DNA of 64,000 nt from Lachnospiraceae bacterium (GCA_014804675.1 JAAUZH010000011.1:89194-153193), one strand, 5' to 3'. Counted from the stretch's first letter, positions 43,158 through 51,439 are shown. Notes: generated from the letters alone by a model not told the origin. Made by a program: numbers and translations.

Positions 43158-44399
43158 CTAATCAAACAATTCCTTCATTACCAAATGGCGTGGAAGTCCA
43201 TCCACAAATAACGGTGTCAGTTCACCCATGATAAGCGGTCTTGCATATTTTACATAGCCATCATTTAAGTTGCATCCATCCTCTGTAATCCATTCTGCCG
43301 GAACAGGTCTTTCCACGTTAGCAATTGCATGGATATCATATGCAGAAGTTCCGCACTGATACGGATCATCACCATTTCTGTCAAGGGTGATCATCATGCC
43401 GGTCTTGCCTTCTTCCGCTGCCTTAACCGCATCGGAGCCAACCTGGAATGCTTCATTGATATCTGTTAAGGAAGCCAAGTGTGTAGCAGCTCTTTGCAGC
43501 GTAGAGAATTCTACTGCACGGGTCTTTAAGCCTGTTTCTGCTGCGACAATCTGTGCCAGATAAGCTGCGGTACCGGACATCTGCTTGTGTCCAAAGGCAT
43601 CTACTGCTACATTTTCATTTGCAAGCTCGCATACATAACGGCCGTCTGCAATGTGGACACCTTCTGAAACCGCAATTACTACAGAAGATTTAGTAGCCGC
43701 AAGTTCTTTTACTTTTTCCATGAACTTGTCCATGTCAAATACTTTTTCAGGTAAATAAATCGCATCACAGCCTGAGCAGTCAGGACCTTTTGCAAGAGCT
43801 GCTGCTGCTGTGAGCCAGCCAGCATTACGTCCCATAATCTCAACGATACATACGGTAGGCTTCTTTGCCCCGAAGGATTCATTGTCACGAATGATTTCCT
43901 TTACGGAGGTAGCAATATATTTTGCTGCAGAACCATATCCCGGACAGTGATCTGTCACTGGAAGGTCATTGTCAATCGTCTTTGGAACGCCCATAAATCT
44001 CTGTGGCTTGTTATGAGCCGCCGCATAATCGGACAACATCTTAACGGTATCCATAGAGTCATTGCCGCCTGCATAAAATAAGCATTCAATGTCATGCTTC
44101 TCCATGATCTCAAATACTTTTTCGTATACTTCCTCATGCCCTTCAATCTTTGGCATTTTAAAACGGCAGGAACCTAAAAATGCAGAAGGAGTTCTCTTTA
44201 ACATTTCAATTCCTGTCTCGTCATCAAGATATGGAGCAAGGTCAACGATTTTGTCTTCCAAGAAACCTTCGATGCCATGAACCATGCCATAAATTTTGTT
44301 TACTCCTAATTTCTTTGCTGCTGCGTATACGCCAGCTACGGATGAGTTGATTACGGCCGTAGGTCCGCCGGACTGTCCAACTACGATATTACCTTTCAT
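43158..44399 (-). CDS. 6-phosphofructokinase, probably pyrophosphate-dependent
   Basis: 413 residues from ATG 44399, which follows AAAGGAG; the frame extends upstream without a ribosome site. PFK motifs: VVGQSGGPTAVINSS, FYAGGNDSMDTVKML and PKTIDNDLPVTDHCPGYGS. The Lys of PKTIDND, where ATP enzymes have Gly (PGTIDND), is a mark of PPi-dependent enzymes, and the GGND in place of GGDG is consistent. MGRNAGWLTAAAALA is the substrate site. It would phosphorylate fructose-6-phosphate using PPi, reversibly. Single gene with its own terminator. Confidence 0.9.
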   Translation of the reverse strand: MKGNIVVGQSGGPTAVINSSVAGVYAAAKKLGVNKIYGMVHGIEGFLEDKIVDLAPYLDDETGIEMLKRTPSAFLGSCRFKMPKIEGHEEVYEKVFEIMEKHDIECLFYAGGNDSMDTVKMLSDYAAAHNKPQRFMGVPKTIDNDLPVTDHCPGYGSAAKYIATSVKEIIRDNESFGAKKPTVCIVEIMGRNAGWLTAAAALAKGPDCSGCDAIYLPEKVFDMDKFMEKVKELAATKSSVVIAVSEGVHIADGRYVCELANENVAVDAFGHKQMSGTAAYLAQIVAAETGLKTRAVEFSTLQRAATHLASLTDINEAFQVGSDAVKAAEEGKTGMMITLDRNGDDPYQCGTSAYDIHAIANVERPVPAEWITEDGCNLNDGYVKYARPLIMGELTPLFVDGLPRHLVMKELFD

Positions 44400-44552
44400 T
44401 CTGTTCTCTCCTTTAGAATTTCTATTTTTCATTTTCACAGGACATTCCCTTTCCATGGGAAAACATGGAATATCCCGTATCAATCCGATTATAGCAGATA
44501 ATATTTCGTAATACAAGCACTTAAATCTTTAAGGAAACACTTTTTCGCCCCT

Positions 44553-45614
44553 TTAGTCAATAGCGGCAATAACACTTTCCACTTTCGATAATTGTTGGTC
44601 TATCTGCGCAATCTCTTTTGCATATTTCACGCTGCTTTCTGCTTCTTCCTGTATCGTCAATGTCATTTCAGCGAGCCGCTGTGCATCCAGGCTGGTAGAT
44701 TCCATTGCGGTATTCACTTCATCTGTAGTAGTCTTTATTTGATCCATGGAAGTATATATGCTGCCCACTTCTTTCACGATGCTCTCCAGCTTTTGAATGT
44801 TCTCGGATATGCTTACTGAGACAGTCTCTATTTTCCCTCCCATCTCATTATTGGATGCGCTGGCTCTTATAAGACTTTCTTTGCTTTCCTCTGCCGCAAC
44901 GGAAATATTCTGGACAAATTCCTGCATTCCCAACAGGTTCCTTTTCGTATCATCCGCTAACTGCCGGACCTGATCGGCAACCACCGCAAATCCCCGTCCA
45001 TGTTCTCCTGCCCTTGCCGCCTCAATGGAAGCATTTAAAGCAAGCAGATTCGTCTGATTTGCAATGACCTGCACACTTTTTACAATCTTTTCCACCTCTT
45101 CTGCAAGCACTACAAGCTGCTCTATTTTTTCTCCCATGACATTCGTATCTTTTAACACCTGATCCTTTAAAGCGCTCACCTCATGTAAAAGCTTTTTACT
45201 TTCATCATTTTTTTCAACCAATCGGTTGGCATCCTCTGTCAAAATCGATAATGTATTTGCCGTATCGTCCACTGTACTGTTTACCTGATTCATGCTGGCT
45301 GTTGTCTCTTCAATGATAGCAAGGTTCGACTCGCTTAACACTGCAAGATCCTTTGCGAAGCCCAGTAACTGACCGGAAATGTGTCCCATCCCCACATTAA
45401 AATTGCTGATGGAGCTTGTAATATCCATAATTTCCCTGGCAGAAGCTGCCATTTTTATTTCATTGGCAACCAGTCTTTCCAACCTTGAAATCAGTTTGCT
45501 GTTTTCCGGATTCATGCTTTCAGGATAATTCCCGCCCATTTCTCCTTTCAGCTTTTTTTCCACGCATTCCAATATTTCTTGCATTTCCCCATATGTACTT
45601 TTTTTCATTGCCAT
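44553..45614 (-). CDS. Soluble methyl-accepting chemotaxis-type signalling protein
   Basis: 353 residues with GGGAGGG before the ATG. The C-terminal 260 residues form the antiparallel coiled coil of chemoreceptors; the hairpin tip is [18 protein letters not shown] followed by [13 protein letters not shown]. There is no membrane segment, HAMP or recognisable sensor domain; the first ~75 residues are unassigned. A cytoplasmic receptor that signals to CheA/CheW, or a non-chemotaxis relative, fits. No che or fla genes are in the window. Confidence 0.9.
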   Translation of the reverse strand: MAMKKSTYGEMQEILECVEKKLKGEMGGNYPESMNPENSKLISRLERLVANEIKMAASAREIMDITSSISNFNVGMGHISGQLLGFAKDLAVLSESNLAIIEETTASMNQVNSTVDDTANTLSILTEDANRLVEKNDESKKLLHEVSALKDQVLKDTNVMGEKIEQLVVLAEEVEKIVKSVQVIANQTNLLALNASIEAARAGEHGRGFAVVADQVRQLADDTKRNLLGMQEFVQNISVAAEESKESLIRASASNNEMGGKIETVSVSISENIQKLESIVKEVGSIYTSMDQIKTTTDEVNTAMESTSLDAQRLAEMTLTIQEEAESSVKYAKEIAQIDQQLSKVESVIAAID

Positions 45615-45658
45615 ATTATTTCCCTCCCAATTATATTTTTAGATTTCTATCTTATTTT

Positions 45659-46333
45659 CTATCTTGGATATTCATTGCACAAAAGTCTATAAGGCGCTTC
45701 ATCTTCTTCGATGGCAGGAAAGCGTCCCACGTTCTCATAAAACCGATTGTCCGTATTGTCATCATTGCACATGGATACCTCACCAATCAGCACATCACCC
45801 GTTCCCGGCTTCACATCAAAATCATGATACTGATGAGGCCACAGGGTAATGCTTTCTCCCGGCTTCAATTCCACTCCGGTTCCCGCCGGCACCAGGTAAG
45901 AACGTCCATCACTGTTTACAAGCACATCCGTATCATCCAGACTTCCATCTCCTTTATCATTATAAACATGAATGAGCAGAGTGCCACCACCACGGTTGAT
46001 GATATCCTCGCTTTTATTCCAATGAAAGTGCATGGGCGAATGCTGTCCTTCTTTCAGCATAAGAAGCTTTTCCGCATATACTTTTTTGTACTTGGGATTA
46101 TTCCGGTTCCCGTTCCGAAGGGTAATCAGCGCAAATCCAACCTTGTCCCAGTCCCCCAGCCCATAGTCAGTAATATCCCATCCCAGCATATTATCCCGGA
46201 CCTCATCATATTCACTGCCTTTTTCCTGCCATTCTTCCGGTGTAAAATGGCAAAAGGGCGGCAGATGGAATCCATGCCTGCTGATAAGCTCTTCCATTTC
46301 CCTGATGCAGGCATTGATTTTTGAGCGCTTCAT
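45659..46333 (-). CDS. D-lyxose ketol-isomerase
   Basis: 224 residues from ATG 46333, which has GGGGAGGGG upstream. Cupin enzyme interconverting D-lyxose and D-xylulose. Metal ligands are visible: two His and a Glu in SPMHFHWNKSEDI (about 95-107) and a later His in LWPHQYHDF. Conserved DNMLGWDITDYG lies in the N-terminal half. It stands alone, with no sugar kinase next to it. Confidence 0.92.
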   Translation of the reverse strand: MKRSKINACIREMEELISRHGFHLPPFCHFTPEEWQEKGSEYDEVRDNMLGWDITDYGLGDWDKVGFALITLRNGNRNNPKYKKVYAEKLLMLKEGQHSPMHFHWNKSEDIINRGGGTLLIHVYNDKGDGSLDDTDVLVNSDGRSYLVPAGTGVELKPGESITLWPHQYHDFDVKPGTGDVLIGEVSMCNDDNTDNRFYENVGRFPAIEEDEAPYRLLCNEYPR

Positions 46334-46430
46334 AAAACCCCTCCCCTTCCAGATAAAATACATGCCTATATTTTATCATATCGACCGGCGATTTACTACC
46401 AAAAAGATAAGAAAAGACAGCTTCGAAACC

Positions 46431-46475
46431 AAAAAAGGTTTTTGAAACGCCAAAGGCATCTCAAAAACCTTTTTT
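46431..46475 (-). terminator. Terminator of the tRNA array
   Basis: AAAAAAGGTTTTTGA and TCAAAAACCTTTTTT are perfect reverse complements around a 15-base partly paired loop, starting two bases after tRNA-Leu. It may also serve the opposite strand. Confidence 0.88.
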
Positions 46476-46477
46476 AT

Positions 46478-46556
46478 GCGGGTGACAGGACTTGAACCTG
46501 CACGGTCGCCCACCAGAACCTAAATCTGGCGCGTCTGCCAATTCCGCCACACCCGC
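46478..46556 (-). tRNA. tRNA-Leu (anticodon TAG)
   Basis: 79 bases with acceptor GCGGGTG/CACCCGC, anticodon stem CCAGA/TCTGG, loop TTTAGGT (anticodon TAG, reads CTA), an enlarged variable arm (TGGGCGACCGT) and T loop TTCAAGT. The class II variable arm is on the short side. CCA is not encoded. Confidence 0.95.
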
Positions 46557-46587
46557 AAAACATAACAGTGCAATTATAGCCTATCTT

Positions 46588-46839
46588 TCAAGGACTGTCA
46601 ACGCATTCAGAGACTTTATTTTTTAATGTAGAATGCCAAATACCCGTATCCGGCAGCTGACCCGCAACAGATAATACCGTTTTCTCAATTTCCTTAAACC
46701 GGGCGCCCTGCAAACTGCTTACCGCACGCAGGACAAGCTGTTCTTCCAAGCTGAAAATAACCTGCATTCGATTTCCCTTCGGGGATTTGCAATTCAGCCG
46801 GAGCTGCTGGCTGACCATTGTTTCCGTTTCCACGGGCAC
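46588..46839 (-). CDS. Hypothetical protein inside the tRNA array
   Basis: 83 residues from GTG 46839. The same frame is open about 13 codons further up (reading ADGIFCCVEVPV before VETETMV), so the true start is uncertain; no clear ribosome site precedes any candidate. The product has an N-terminal strand-like half and a helical, regular second half (FSLEEQLVLRAVSSLQGARFKE split around a Leu-rich helix). I do not recognise the family. Codon use looks coding. It could be a conserved small protein or a fragment. Confidence 0.45.
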   Translation of the reverse strand: MPVETETMVSQQLRLNCKSPKGNRMQVIFSLEEQLVLRAVSSLQGARFKEIEKTVLSVAGQLPDTGIWHSTLKNKVSECVDSP

Positions 46840-46897
46840 TTCTACACAACAAAAAATGCCATCTGCAGAATCATATCCTCACAAACGACATTCACAT

Positions 46898-46969
46898 GAG
46901 CCACCGGGGACTCGAACCCCGGACAACTTGATTAAAAGTCAAGTGCTCTACCACCTGAGCTAGTGGCCC
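46898..46969 (-). tRNA. tRNA-Lys (anticodon TTT)
   Basis: Acceptor GGGCCAC/GTGGCTC (one G-T pair), anticodon stem CTTGA/TCAAG with loop CTTTTAA, T arm CGGGG TTCGAGT CCCCG. No encoded CCA. Confidence 0.95.
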
Positions 46970-46975
46970 AAAACC

Positions 46976-47046
46976 TGGGCTAGCAAGATTCGAACTTGCG
47001 AATGCAGGAGTCAAAGTCCTGTGCCTTACCGCTTGGCGATAGCCCA
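46976..47046 (-). tRNA. tRNA-Gln (anticodon TTG)
   Basis: Acceptor TGGGCTA/TAGCCCA, anticodon stem CAGGA/TCCTG with loop CTTTGAC, T arm GCAAG TTCGAAT CTTGC. The U1-A72 pair is typical of tRNA-Gln. Confidence 0.95.
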
Positions 47047-47098
47047 ATATCATCTTTCCTGCTATATTTTATACCCATTATACAAAATATATACAAAA

Positions 47099-47173
47099 GG
47101 TGGATAAAGGGATTCGAACCCTTGGCCTCCAGAGCCACAATCTGGCGCGCTAACCAGCTGCGCTATACCCACC
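47099..47173 (-). tRNA. tRNA-His (anticodon GTG)
   Basis: Anticodon stem CCAGA/TCTGG with loop TTGTGGC. The extra G at -1 faces C73, diagnostic of tRNA-His. T arm AAGGG TTCGAAT CCCTT. Confidence 0.95.
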
Positions 47174-47198
47174 ATATTGGGCAAGTTCTTACCCTGAA

Positions 47199-47272
<74 letters not shown>

Positions 47273-47278
47273 ACGCAA

Positions 47279-47349
47279 AGCGGGTGATGGGAATCGAACC
47301 CACGTATCTAGCTTGGAAGGCTAGTGTTCTACCATTGAACTACACCCGC
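47279..47349 (-). tRNA. tRNA-Gly (anticodon TCC)
   Basis: Acceptor GCGGGTG/CACCCGC, anticodon stem CTAGC/GCTAG with loop CTTCCAA, T arm GTGGG TTCGATT CCCAT. Confidence 0.95.
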
Positions 47350-47378
47350 ATAACAAATATAAATTTTCTTGTCACCAC

Positions 47379-47453
47379 TCGGGGTGACAGGATTCGAACC
47401 TGCGACCTCCTGGTCCCAAACCAGGCGCTCTAGCCAAGCTGAGCCACACCCCG
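47379..47453 (-). tRNA. tRNA-Pro (anticodon TGG)
   Basis: Acceptor CGGGGTG/CACCCCG, anticodon stem CCTGG/CCAGG with loop TTTGGGA, discriminator A. First tRNA of the array. Confidence 0.95.
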
Positions 47454-47484
47454 TCGTTCAGCCTTTCGCCGTGACGCAAGACAT

Positions 47485-47513
47485 ATTATATAATAGGGAT
47501 TGGGACTTGTCAA
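47485..47513 (-). promoter_or_regulatory. Consensus SigA promoter of the tRNA array
   Basis: TTGACA (47513-47508), 17-base spacer, TATAAT (47490-47485), both hexamers perfect, about 30 bases before tRNA-Pro. Confidence 0.93.
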
Positions 47514-47570
47514 CCTATTTTTTACAACTTTTTTACAATTAAACTGATTTTTTCCGTAAGCCCCTTTTTT

Positions 47571-48050
47571 CTATAGACATTTTAATTCAAAATGGGCTTT
47601 TCCCTGTTTGTCAAGCTCCATCATAACATACGTAGGCCTCTTTCCATCCTGCCTTGGATAAGAGAGGCTTCCCGGATTGACGGCAATAATATCTCTTTCC
47701 ATATCGATGACAGGCCTATGGGTATGTCCGTAAAAAACCAGATTTCTATCTTTTGATTTTGCATATTTCTTCAATGTCTCACTTCCCATGGAAACGTAAT
47801 AATTATGTCCATGAGTGATCAAAACCCTGTATTCACCCATTTCAAATTCGATTTCACGAGGCAGCTCCGAGAAAAAATCATTATTGCCCGAAACAATATG
47901 CACGGGGCATCCTGCGCTTTCGCAGATCAAATATTCGCTTCCCTCCGAATCACCGCAATGAATCACCATATCCACAGGGCGTTCTCTGTCCAACACACGG
48001 AGATAGTTTTCATTCCGCTTGTGGGTATCACTAACAACCAACACTCTCAT
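47571..48050 (-). CDS. YfcE/MJ0936-type metallophosphoesterase
   Basis: 159 residues. Binuclear metal motifs in order: VVSDTHKR (about 6-10), HCGDSEG, SGNNDF, LITHGHNY and YGHTHRPV. This family contains small phosphodiesterases of unknown natural substrate, some active on cyclic or model phosphodiesters. It follows rdgB with an 18-base gap, a pairing often seen in bacteria, which hints at nucleotide housekeeping. Last gene of a four-gene operon. Confidence 0.93.
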   Translation of the reverse strand: MRVLVVSDTHKRNENYLRVLDRERPVDMVIHCGDSEGSEYLICESAGCPVHIVSGNNDFFSELPREIEFEMGEYRVLITHGHNYYVSMGSETLKKYAKSKDRNLVFYGHTHRPVIDMERDIIAVNPGSLSYPRQDGKRPTYVMMELDKQGKAHFELKCL

Positions 48051-48068
48051 ATGTATCCTACTCCGCTT

Positions 48069-48665
48069 TCATTTCCATTTCTTTAAAAGCTCCGCTTTCA
48101 TTTCCCTTAAAGCTTTTCCCCTATGGCTGATCCGGTTCTTTTCTGCCGGGTCGATTTGGGCAGAGGTCATGCCATATTCCGGCAGATAAAAGATAGGATC
48201 ATAGCCAAAGCCATTTTCCCCCTTGCTTTCATATCCAATCCTGCCTTCCATTGCTCCATGGGTCGTAATCAAAGTTCCATCCGGCAGAACCGCTGCCATG
48301 GCACAAATAAACCGGGCAGTGCGTTTTTCCTCCGGCGCCTTCTCCATGCGCTCAAGGATCAACCGGTTCTTTTCCCTATAGGGAGTATCTTCCCCCAGAT
48401 AACGGGCGGAATAAATGCCCGGCTCCTTATTCAGATAGTCAATTTCCAGCCCCGAATCATCTGCCAGTACCACAGCATCTGTCAGTTTTGCGATTTCCTT
48501 TGCTTTGATGACTGCATTTTCTTCAAAGCTGGCGCCATTTTCTTCGATTTCAGCCGAAATGCCCGCCTGTTTTAAAGAAAGCACTTCTACGTCCATATCA
48601 GCCATAATAGCCTGCACTTCTCGAACCTTTCCTTCGTTGCCTGTTGCAAATATTATTTTTCTCAT
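48069..48665 (-). CDS. rdgB: XTP/dITP diphosphatase (RdgB/HAM1 family)
   Basis: 198 residues. N-terminal FATGNEGKVREVQAI is the substrate signature; DDSGLEIDYLNKEPGIYSARY and FGYDPIFYLPEYG follow, and SHRGKALREM closes the pocket. It hydrolyses non-canonical purine triphosphates such as dITP and XTP, preventing their incorporation. One base separates it from the amidase stop upstream. Confidence 0.96.
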   Translation of the reverse strand: MRKIIFATGNEGKVREVQAIMADMDVEVLSLKQAGISAEIEENGASFEENAVIKAKEIAKLTDAVVLADDSGLEIDYLNKEPGIYSARYLGEDTPYREKNRLILERMEKAPEEKRTARFICAMAAVLPDGTLITTHGAMEGRIGYESKGENGFGYDPIFYLPEYGMTSAQIDPAEKNRISHRGKALREMKAELLKKWK

Positions 48666-48666
48666 A

Positions 48667-49725
48667 TTATTTTCCTACTTCCATTCCCAGCTGCTGATAA
48701 GCTGCAATAATCGCCTCATAAAGCCCTTTTGCTATTCTATCCTTATAATCCGCTTTTGACAATAGTATCCGTTCCTGCCTGTTGCTGAAATATCCTACCT
48801 CTACCAAAGCTACCGGCACTTCAGCCTTTTGCACCAGATACATGTTTTCCGCTCCGGTCTTCAATCCAAGCGCTTTGGCAGATGCATTTTTCGTTACATT
48901 TTCTTCTACCAGATAAGCAAAATCCACACTGCTGAAATTCGGAATAAAAAAGGTCTCATTATAATAAGAAGAAATGCCGTACATGCTTGTGTCCGTTTCC
49001 TCCAGTGCGCCATGAATGCTTAAGAACATATCTGCCTTTGTGCCGTTTACCAAATCGATGATCTGCTCCATGGTTTTATTTTCATCGGTGGTTCTCGTAT
49101 AGTACACTTTGATATCCGTATTGTCCAAAAGCCTCTTTAATCTAAGGGCAATATCCAGAGTCACCTCTTTTTCTATCAGGTTTTCCACCCGAATACCACT
49201 TTCATTTCCACCATGACCCGGATCGATTACTACTATTTTATCATATTTTTCTCTCGGAGGCACAAGGCTGATATACAAATGTCCTCCATCAAAGGCGCTT
49301 TCATACTCCAATATATCGTTATAAGCAATAATCAGCTTACTGACGCCTACATTATTTTTATAGGCGATTTCCTTTATTTGTTCTATATTTCCCGATAATT
49401 TGTGACTGTAAAAGTAATCCTTTTTCAGCTTTGAAATAGTAATCGTCAGCCTCCGGGTCATTAAATTGTTTTCAATGGATATCTGCTCTTCTTTTATCTC
49501 CTCATCCAAAGGAATACACAGATACTGGCTATCCGTACTGTTTTCCTCATAAATATCCGTCAATGCCCCGTCAATTTCCGCTTCTTCCTCTTTTTCCAGT
49601 GATTCCTGGATTTCTTCCGTCCGTCTGCCGCCTCTTTGTATACAATAAGCCACTATTACCGTCATGGCCAGAATCCCAAGTATGCTGCTGTAAAGAAAGA
49701 GCAATTTGTTTAATTTTTTTGTCAT
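48667..49725 (-). CDS. N-acetylmuramoyl-L-alanine amidase (Amidase_3)
   Basis: 352 residues. An N-terminal membrane anchor (about 7-26) with a positively charged start is followed by an acidic linker and the catalytic domain from about 165. Zinc ligands: His in VVIDPGHGGNESG, Glu in NLIEKEVTLD, His in FLSIHGALEE; catalytic Glu in VALVEVGYFSN. The usual Asn after the second His (SIHxN) is not present, a minor deviation. It would cleave the amide linking peptide to glycan strands outside the cell, as in division or sporulation. Confidence 0.9.
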   Translation of the reverse strand: MTKKLNKLLFLYSSILGILAMTVIVAYCIQRGGRRTEEIQESLEKEEEAEIDGALTDIYEENSTDSQYLCIPLDEEIKEEQISIENNLMTRRLTITISKLKKDYFYSHKLSGNIEQIKEIAYKNNVGVSKLIIAYNDILEYESAFDGGHLYISLVPPREKYDKIVVIDPGHGGNESGIRVENLIEKEVTLDIALRLKRLLDNTDIKVYYTRTTDENKTMEQIIDLVNGTKADMFLSIHGALEETDTSMYGISSYYNETFFIPNFSSVDFAYLVEENVTKNASAKALGLKTGAENMYLVQKAEVPVALVEVGYFSNRQERILLSKADYKDRIAKGLYEAIIAAYQQLGMEVGK

Positions 49726-49739
49726 ACTATCCCTGCTTC

Positions 49740-50882
49740 TTATTTTCTGGGCGGCTTTGGCCCCATAAACTGATACAAATAAGTTTTCATCATGCCGTTG
49801 TAAATTTTTCTGTTTTTATCCGCTTTTCTTCCAATATATCTTTCTGCTTCTCCATAAGAGGTAATCAGATACATAGACCAGGCGTCCAAAGCCCGGAAAC
49901 GTTCTCCAATCGTTTCATATAGCGCCGGAAGCATTTCCTTTTCTTCCAGCCGTTCTCCATAGGGCGGATTTGTAATGACAAAGCCATATTTTCTGGAATG
50001 GCTCAGGTCTGCCACATCCCGCTTTTGAAAATGAATCATCTGTTCCACGCCGGCAAGCCTTGCATTGGCTCTTGAAATCTTCACCATGTCTTCCGACAAA
50101 TCATAGCCTTGAATATCCGTCTTCACGGAAAAATCTGCCAGGTCATTTGCCTCATCCATGCTGTCGTACCAGATTTTCTTTGGGATGAGATGGCTCCATG
50201 CATCGCTTAAAAAGCTTCGATTCATGCCCGGCGCCGCATTGGCTGCCATCAATGCAGCTTCAATGGGAATCGTGCCGCTTCCGCAAAAGGGATCTACCAG
50301 AATCCTCTCTTTGTTCCAGGGGCTTAACAGAATCAGGGCTGCCGCCAGATTTTCTGCAATGGGCGCCTTTGCTGTCAGCTTTCGGTAACCTCTCTTGTGA
50401 AGTGACTCCCCTGTCGTATCCAGAGCCACTGTCACCTGATCCTTTTTCAAAAAGACCCTCACCGGAAAGGCTTCTCCGTTTTCCTCAAACCAGGATATCC
50501 GGTATTTCTGCTTCATGCGCTCCACCATTGCCTTTTTCATAATGGACTGTATATCAGAAGGGCTGAAAAGCTTACTTTTTATGCTGGCTGCCTTTGTTAC
50601 CCAGAACTTTCCCTCTTTTGGTATATATTCCTCCCAAGGCAGGCTTTTCGTACCCTGAAACAGCTCTTCAAAGGTTTCTGCCTGAAAACTTCCTACTTTT
50701 AGCAGGACTCTCTCCGCAGTGCGCAAAAAAATATTGGCTCTGCAAATCCCCTCTTCATCTCCAAGAAAGGTTATACGACCATCTTCCACCTGTAATATAT
50801 CATATCCTAAATCCAGAATTTCTCTTTTTAATACCGCCTCTAACCCAAAATGGCAAGGGGCTATCAGTTCAAATTTTCTCAT
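49740..50882 (-). CDS. THUMP-domain class I rRNA methyltransferase (RlmL/YpsC type)
   Basis: 380 residues. THUMP domain (about 55-155) followed by a Rossmann methyltransferase: DPFCGSGTIPIEAALMA (SAM loop), IQGYDLSEDMVKISRANAR and catalytic NPPYGERL. This is the form with only the N2-guanine methyltransferase half of E. coli RlmKL. It probably modifies 23S rRNA. First gene of the operon that continues with the amidase, rdgB and the phosphoesterase. Confidence 0.93.
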   Translation of the reverse strand: MRKFELIAPCHFGLEAVLKREILDLGYDILQVEDGRITFLGDEEGICRANIFLRTAERVLLKVGSFQAETFEELFQGTKSLPWEEYIPKEGKFWVTKAASIKSKLFSPSDIQSIMKKAMVERMKQKYRISWFEENGEAFPVRVFLKKDQVTVALDTTGESLHKRGYRKLTAKAPIAENLAAALILLSPWNKERILVDPFCGSGTIPIEAALMAANAAPGMNRSFLSDAWSHLIPKKIWYDSMDEANDLADFSVKTDIQGYDLSEDMVKISRANARLAGVEQMIHFQKRDVADLSHSRKYGFVITNPPYGERLEEKEMLPALYETIGERFRALDAWSMYLITSYGEAERYIGRKADKNRKIYNGMMKTYLYQFMGPKPPRK

Positions 50883-50940
50883 AGCTATATCTTAGCAAGA
50901 AATGAATAGTCACGCAAGTATTTCCTGCTTTCAGAACAGC

Positions 50941-50966
50941 AAAAGAGGAGACACCTTTGTCTCCTC
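50941..50966 (-). terminator. Terminator of the Asn-rich small gene
   Basis: GAGGAGAC and GTCTCCTC pair around a six-base loop, followed by TTTT on the minus strand, 20 bases after the stop at 50987. Confidence 0.8.
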
Positions 50967-50986
50967 TCTTCTGATTCTGCCACACA

Positions 50987-51142
50987 CTATTTGTTGTTAT
51001 TATTGTTGTTATTGTTATTATTGTTGTTCTTGTTGTTATTGCTGTCGGAACAATTTTCGTTGTTAGTGTTCTGGCTGTTCTTCTGCTGTGTACTGTTAGA
51101 TGTCTTGTTTTGTGTGCTGTCGTTGTAATCATTTTTTGCCAT
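50987..51142 (-). CDS. Asn-rich 51-residue small protein
   Basis: A 51-codon frame from ATG 51142 preceded by TAGGAGAA. It begins MAKNDYNDSTQNKTSNS and is dominated by Asn, Gln, Ser and Thr, with one Cys near 31 and a run of 12 Asn near the C-terminus before the final Lys. It has no membrane segment or signal peptide. Upstream is a SigG-like promoter and downstream a terminator, so it is a self-contained unit. Composition and promoter suggest a forespore protein comparable in style to gamma-type spore proteins, but I do not recognise a family. An overlapping frame on this strand is a shadow. Confidence 0.7.
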   Translation of the reverse strand: MAKNDYNDSTQNKTSNSTQQKNSQNTNNENCSDSNNNKNNNNNNNNNNNNK

Positions 51143-51203
51143 GTCTCAATTTCTCCTATACATATTAGTGTTATTAAAAGGCAGTTGCTTTTTAATACAA
51201 CAA

Positions 51204-51233
51204 TAGTATGTGAAAAAAATTTTTGTTTATACA
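51204..51233 (-). promoter_or_regulatory. SigG-like (forespore) promoter of the Asn-rich gene
   Basis: TGTATA (51233-51228), 17 bases, CATACTA (51210-51204). CATACTA is the SigG/SigF-type -10. About 60 bases separate it from the ATG. Confidence 0.55.
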
Positions 51234-51312
51234 TAATTTTTTGAAAAAAATTTATCTTTTTCTGTATGTAAAATTTTATGGTCCAAAAGTACCATTTTTT
51301 TCATATTTTTTC

Positions 51313-51341
51313 TTGCCAGAATGATACTTTTGTACTATAAT
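51313..51341 (+). promoter_or_regulatory. SigA-type promoter of a predicted small RNA
   Basis: TTGCCA (51313-51318), 17-base spacer, perfect TATAAT (51336-51341). No protein gene lies downstream on this strand before a terminator. Confidence 0.75.
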
Positions 51342-51345
51342 GAAT

Positions 51346-51439
51346 ATTGACAAGAACAATTTCTTGTCAGAAACCCTTATATAATTATTTATACTCCCCT
51401 CAAGAAGGATTATCTCCCAGATAATCCTTCTTATTTTTT
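51346..51439 (+). ncRNA. Predicted intergenic small RNA of about 90 bases
   Basis: Transcription from the promoter at 51313-51341 would give a hairpin at the 5' end (TGACAAGA at 51348-51355 with TCTTGTCA at 51362-51369), an unpaired A/U-rich stretch ending ACTCCCCTC (51392-51400), then a perfect 14-base stem (51402-51415 with 51419-51432, CCC loop) followed by TTTTTT. The C-rich unpaired segment is complementary to ribosome-binding sites, as in several Firmicutes regulatory RNAs. No open frame of note. The stem lacks a T-tail on the minus strand, so it is not the terminator of the neighbouring gene. Together with the promoters it accounts for the 51143-51463 gap. Confidence 0.65.

Noticed and set aside
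50869..51234. 121-residue open frame rich in Thr and Ile on the minus strand.
   Set aside because: It is the frame-shifted shadow of the Asn-rich gene, whose own frame has the ribosome site and stop before the terminator.
51402..51432. Hairpin read as terminator of the DUF1700 gene on the minus strand.
   Set aside because: On that strand the stem is followed by GAGGGGAG, not T residues; the T6 tail is on the plus strand.
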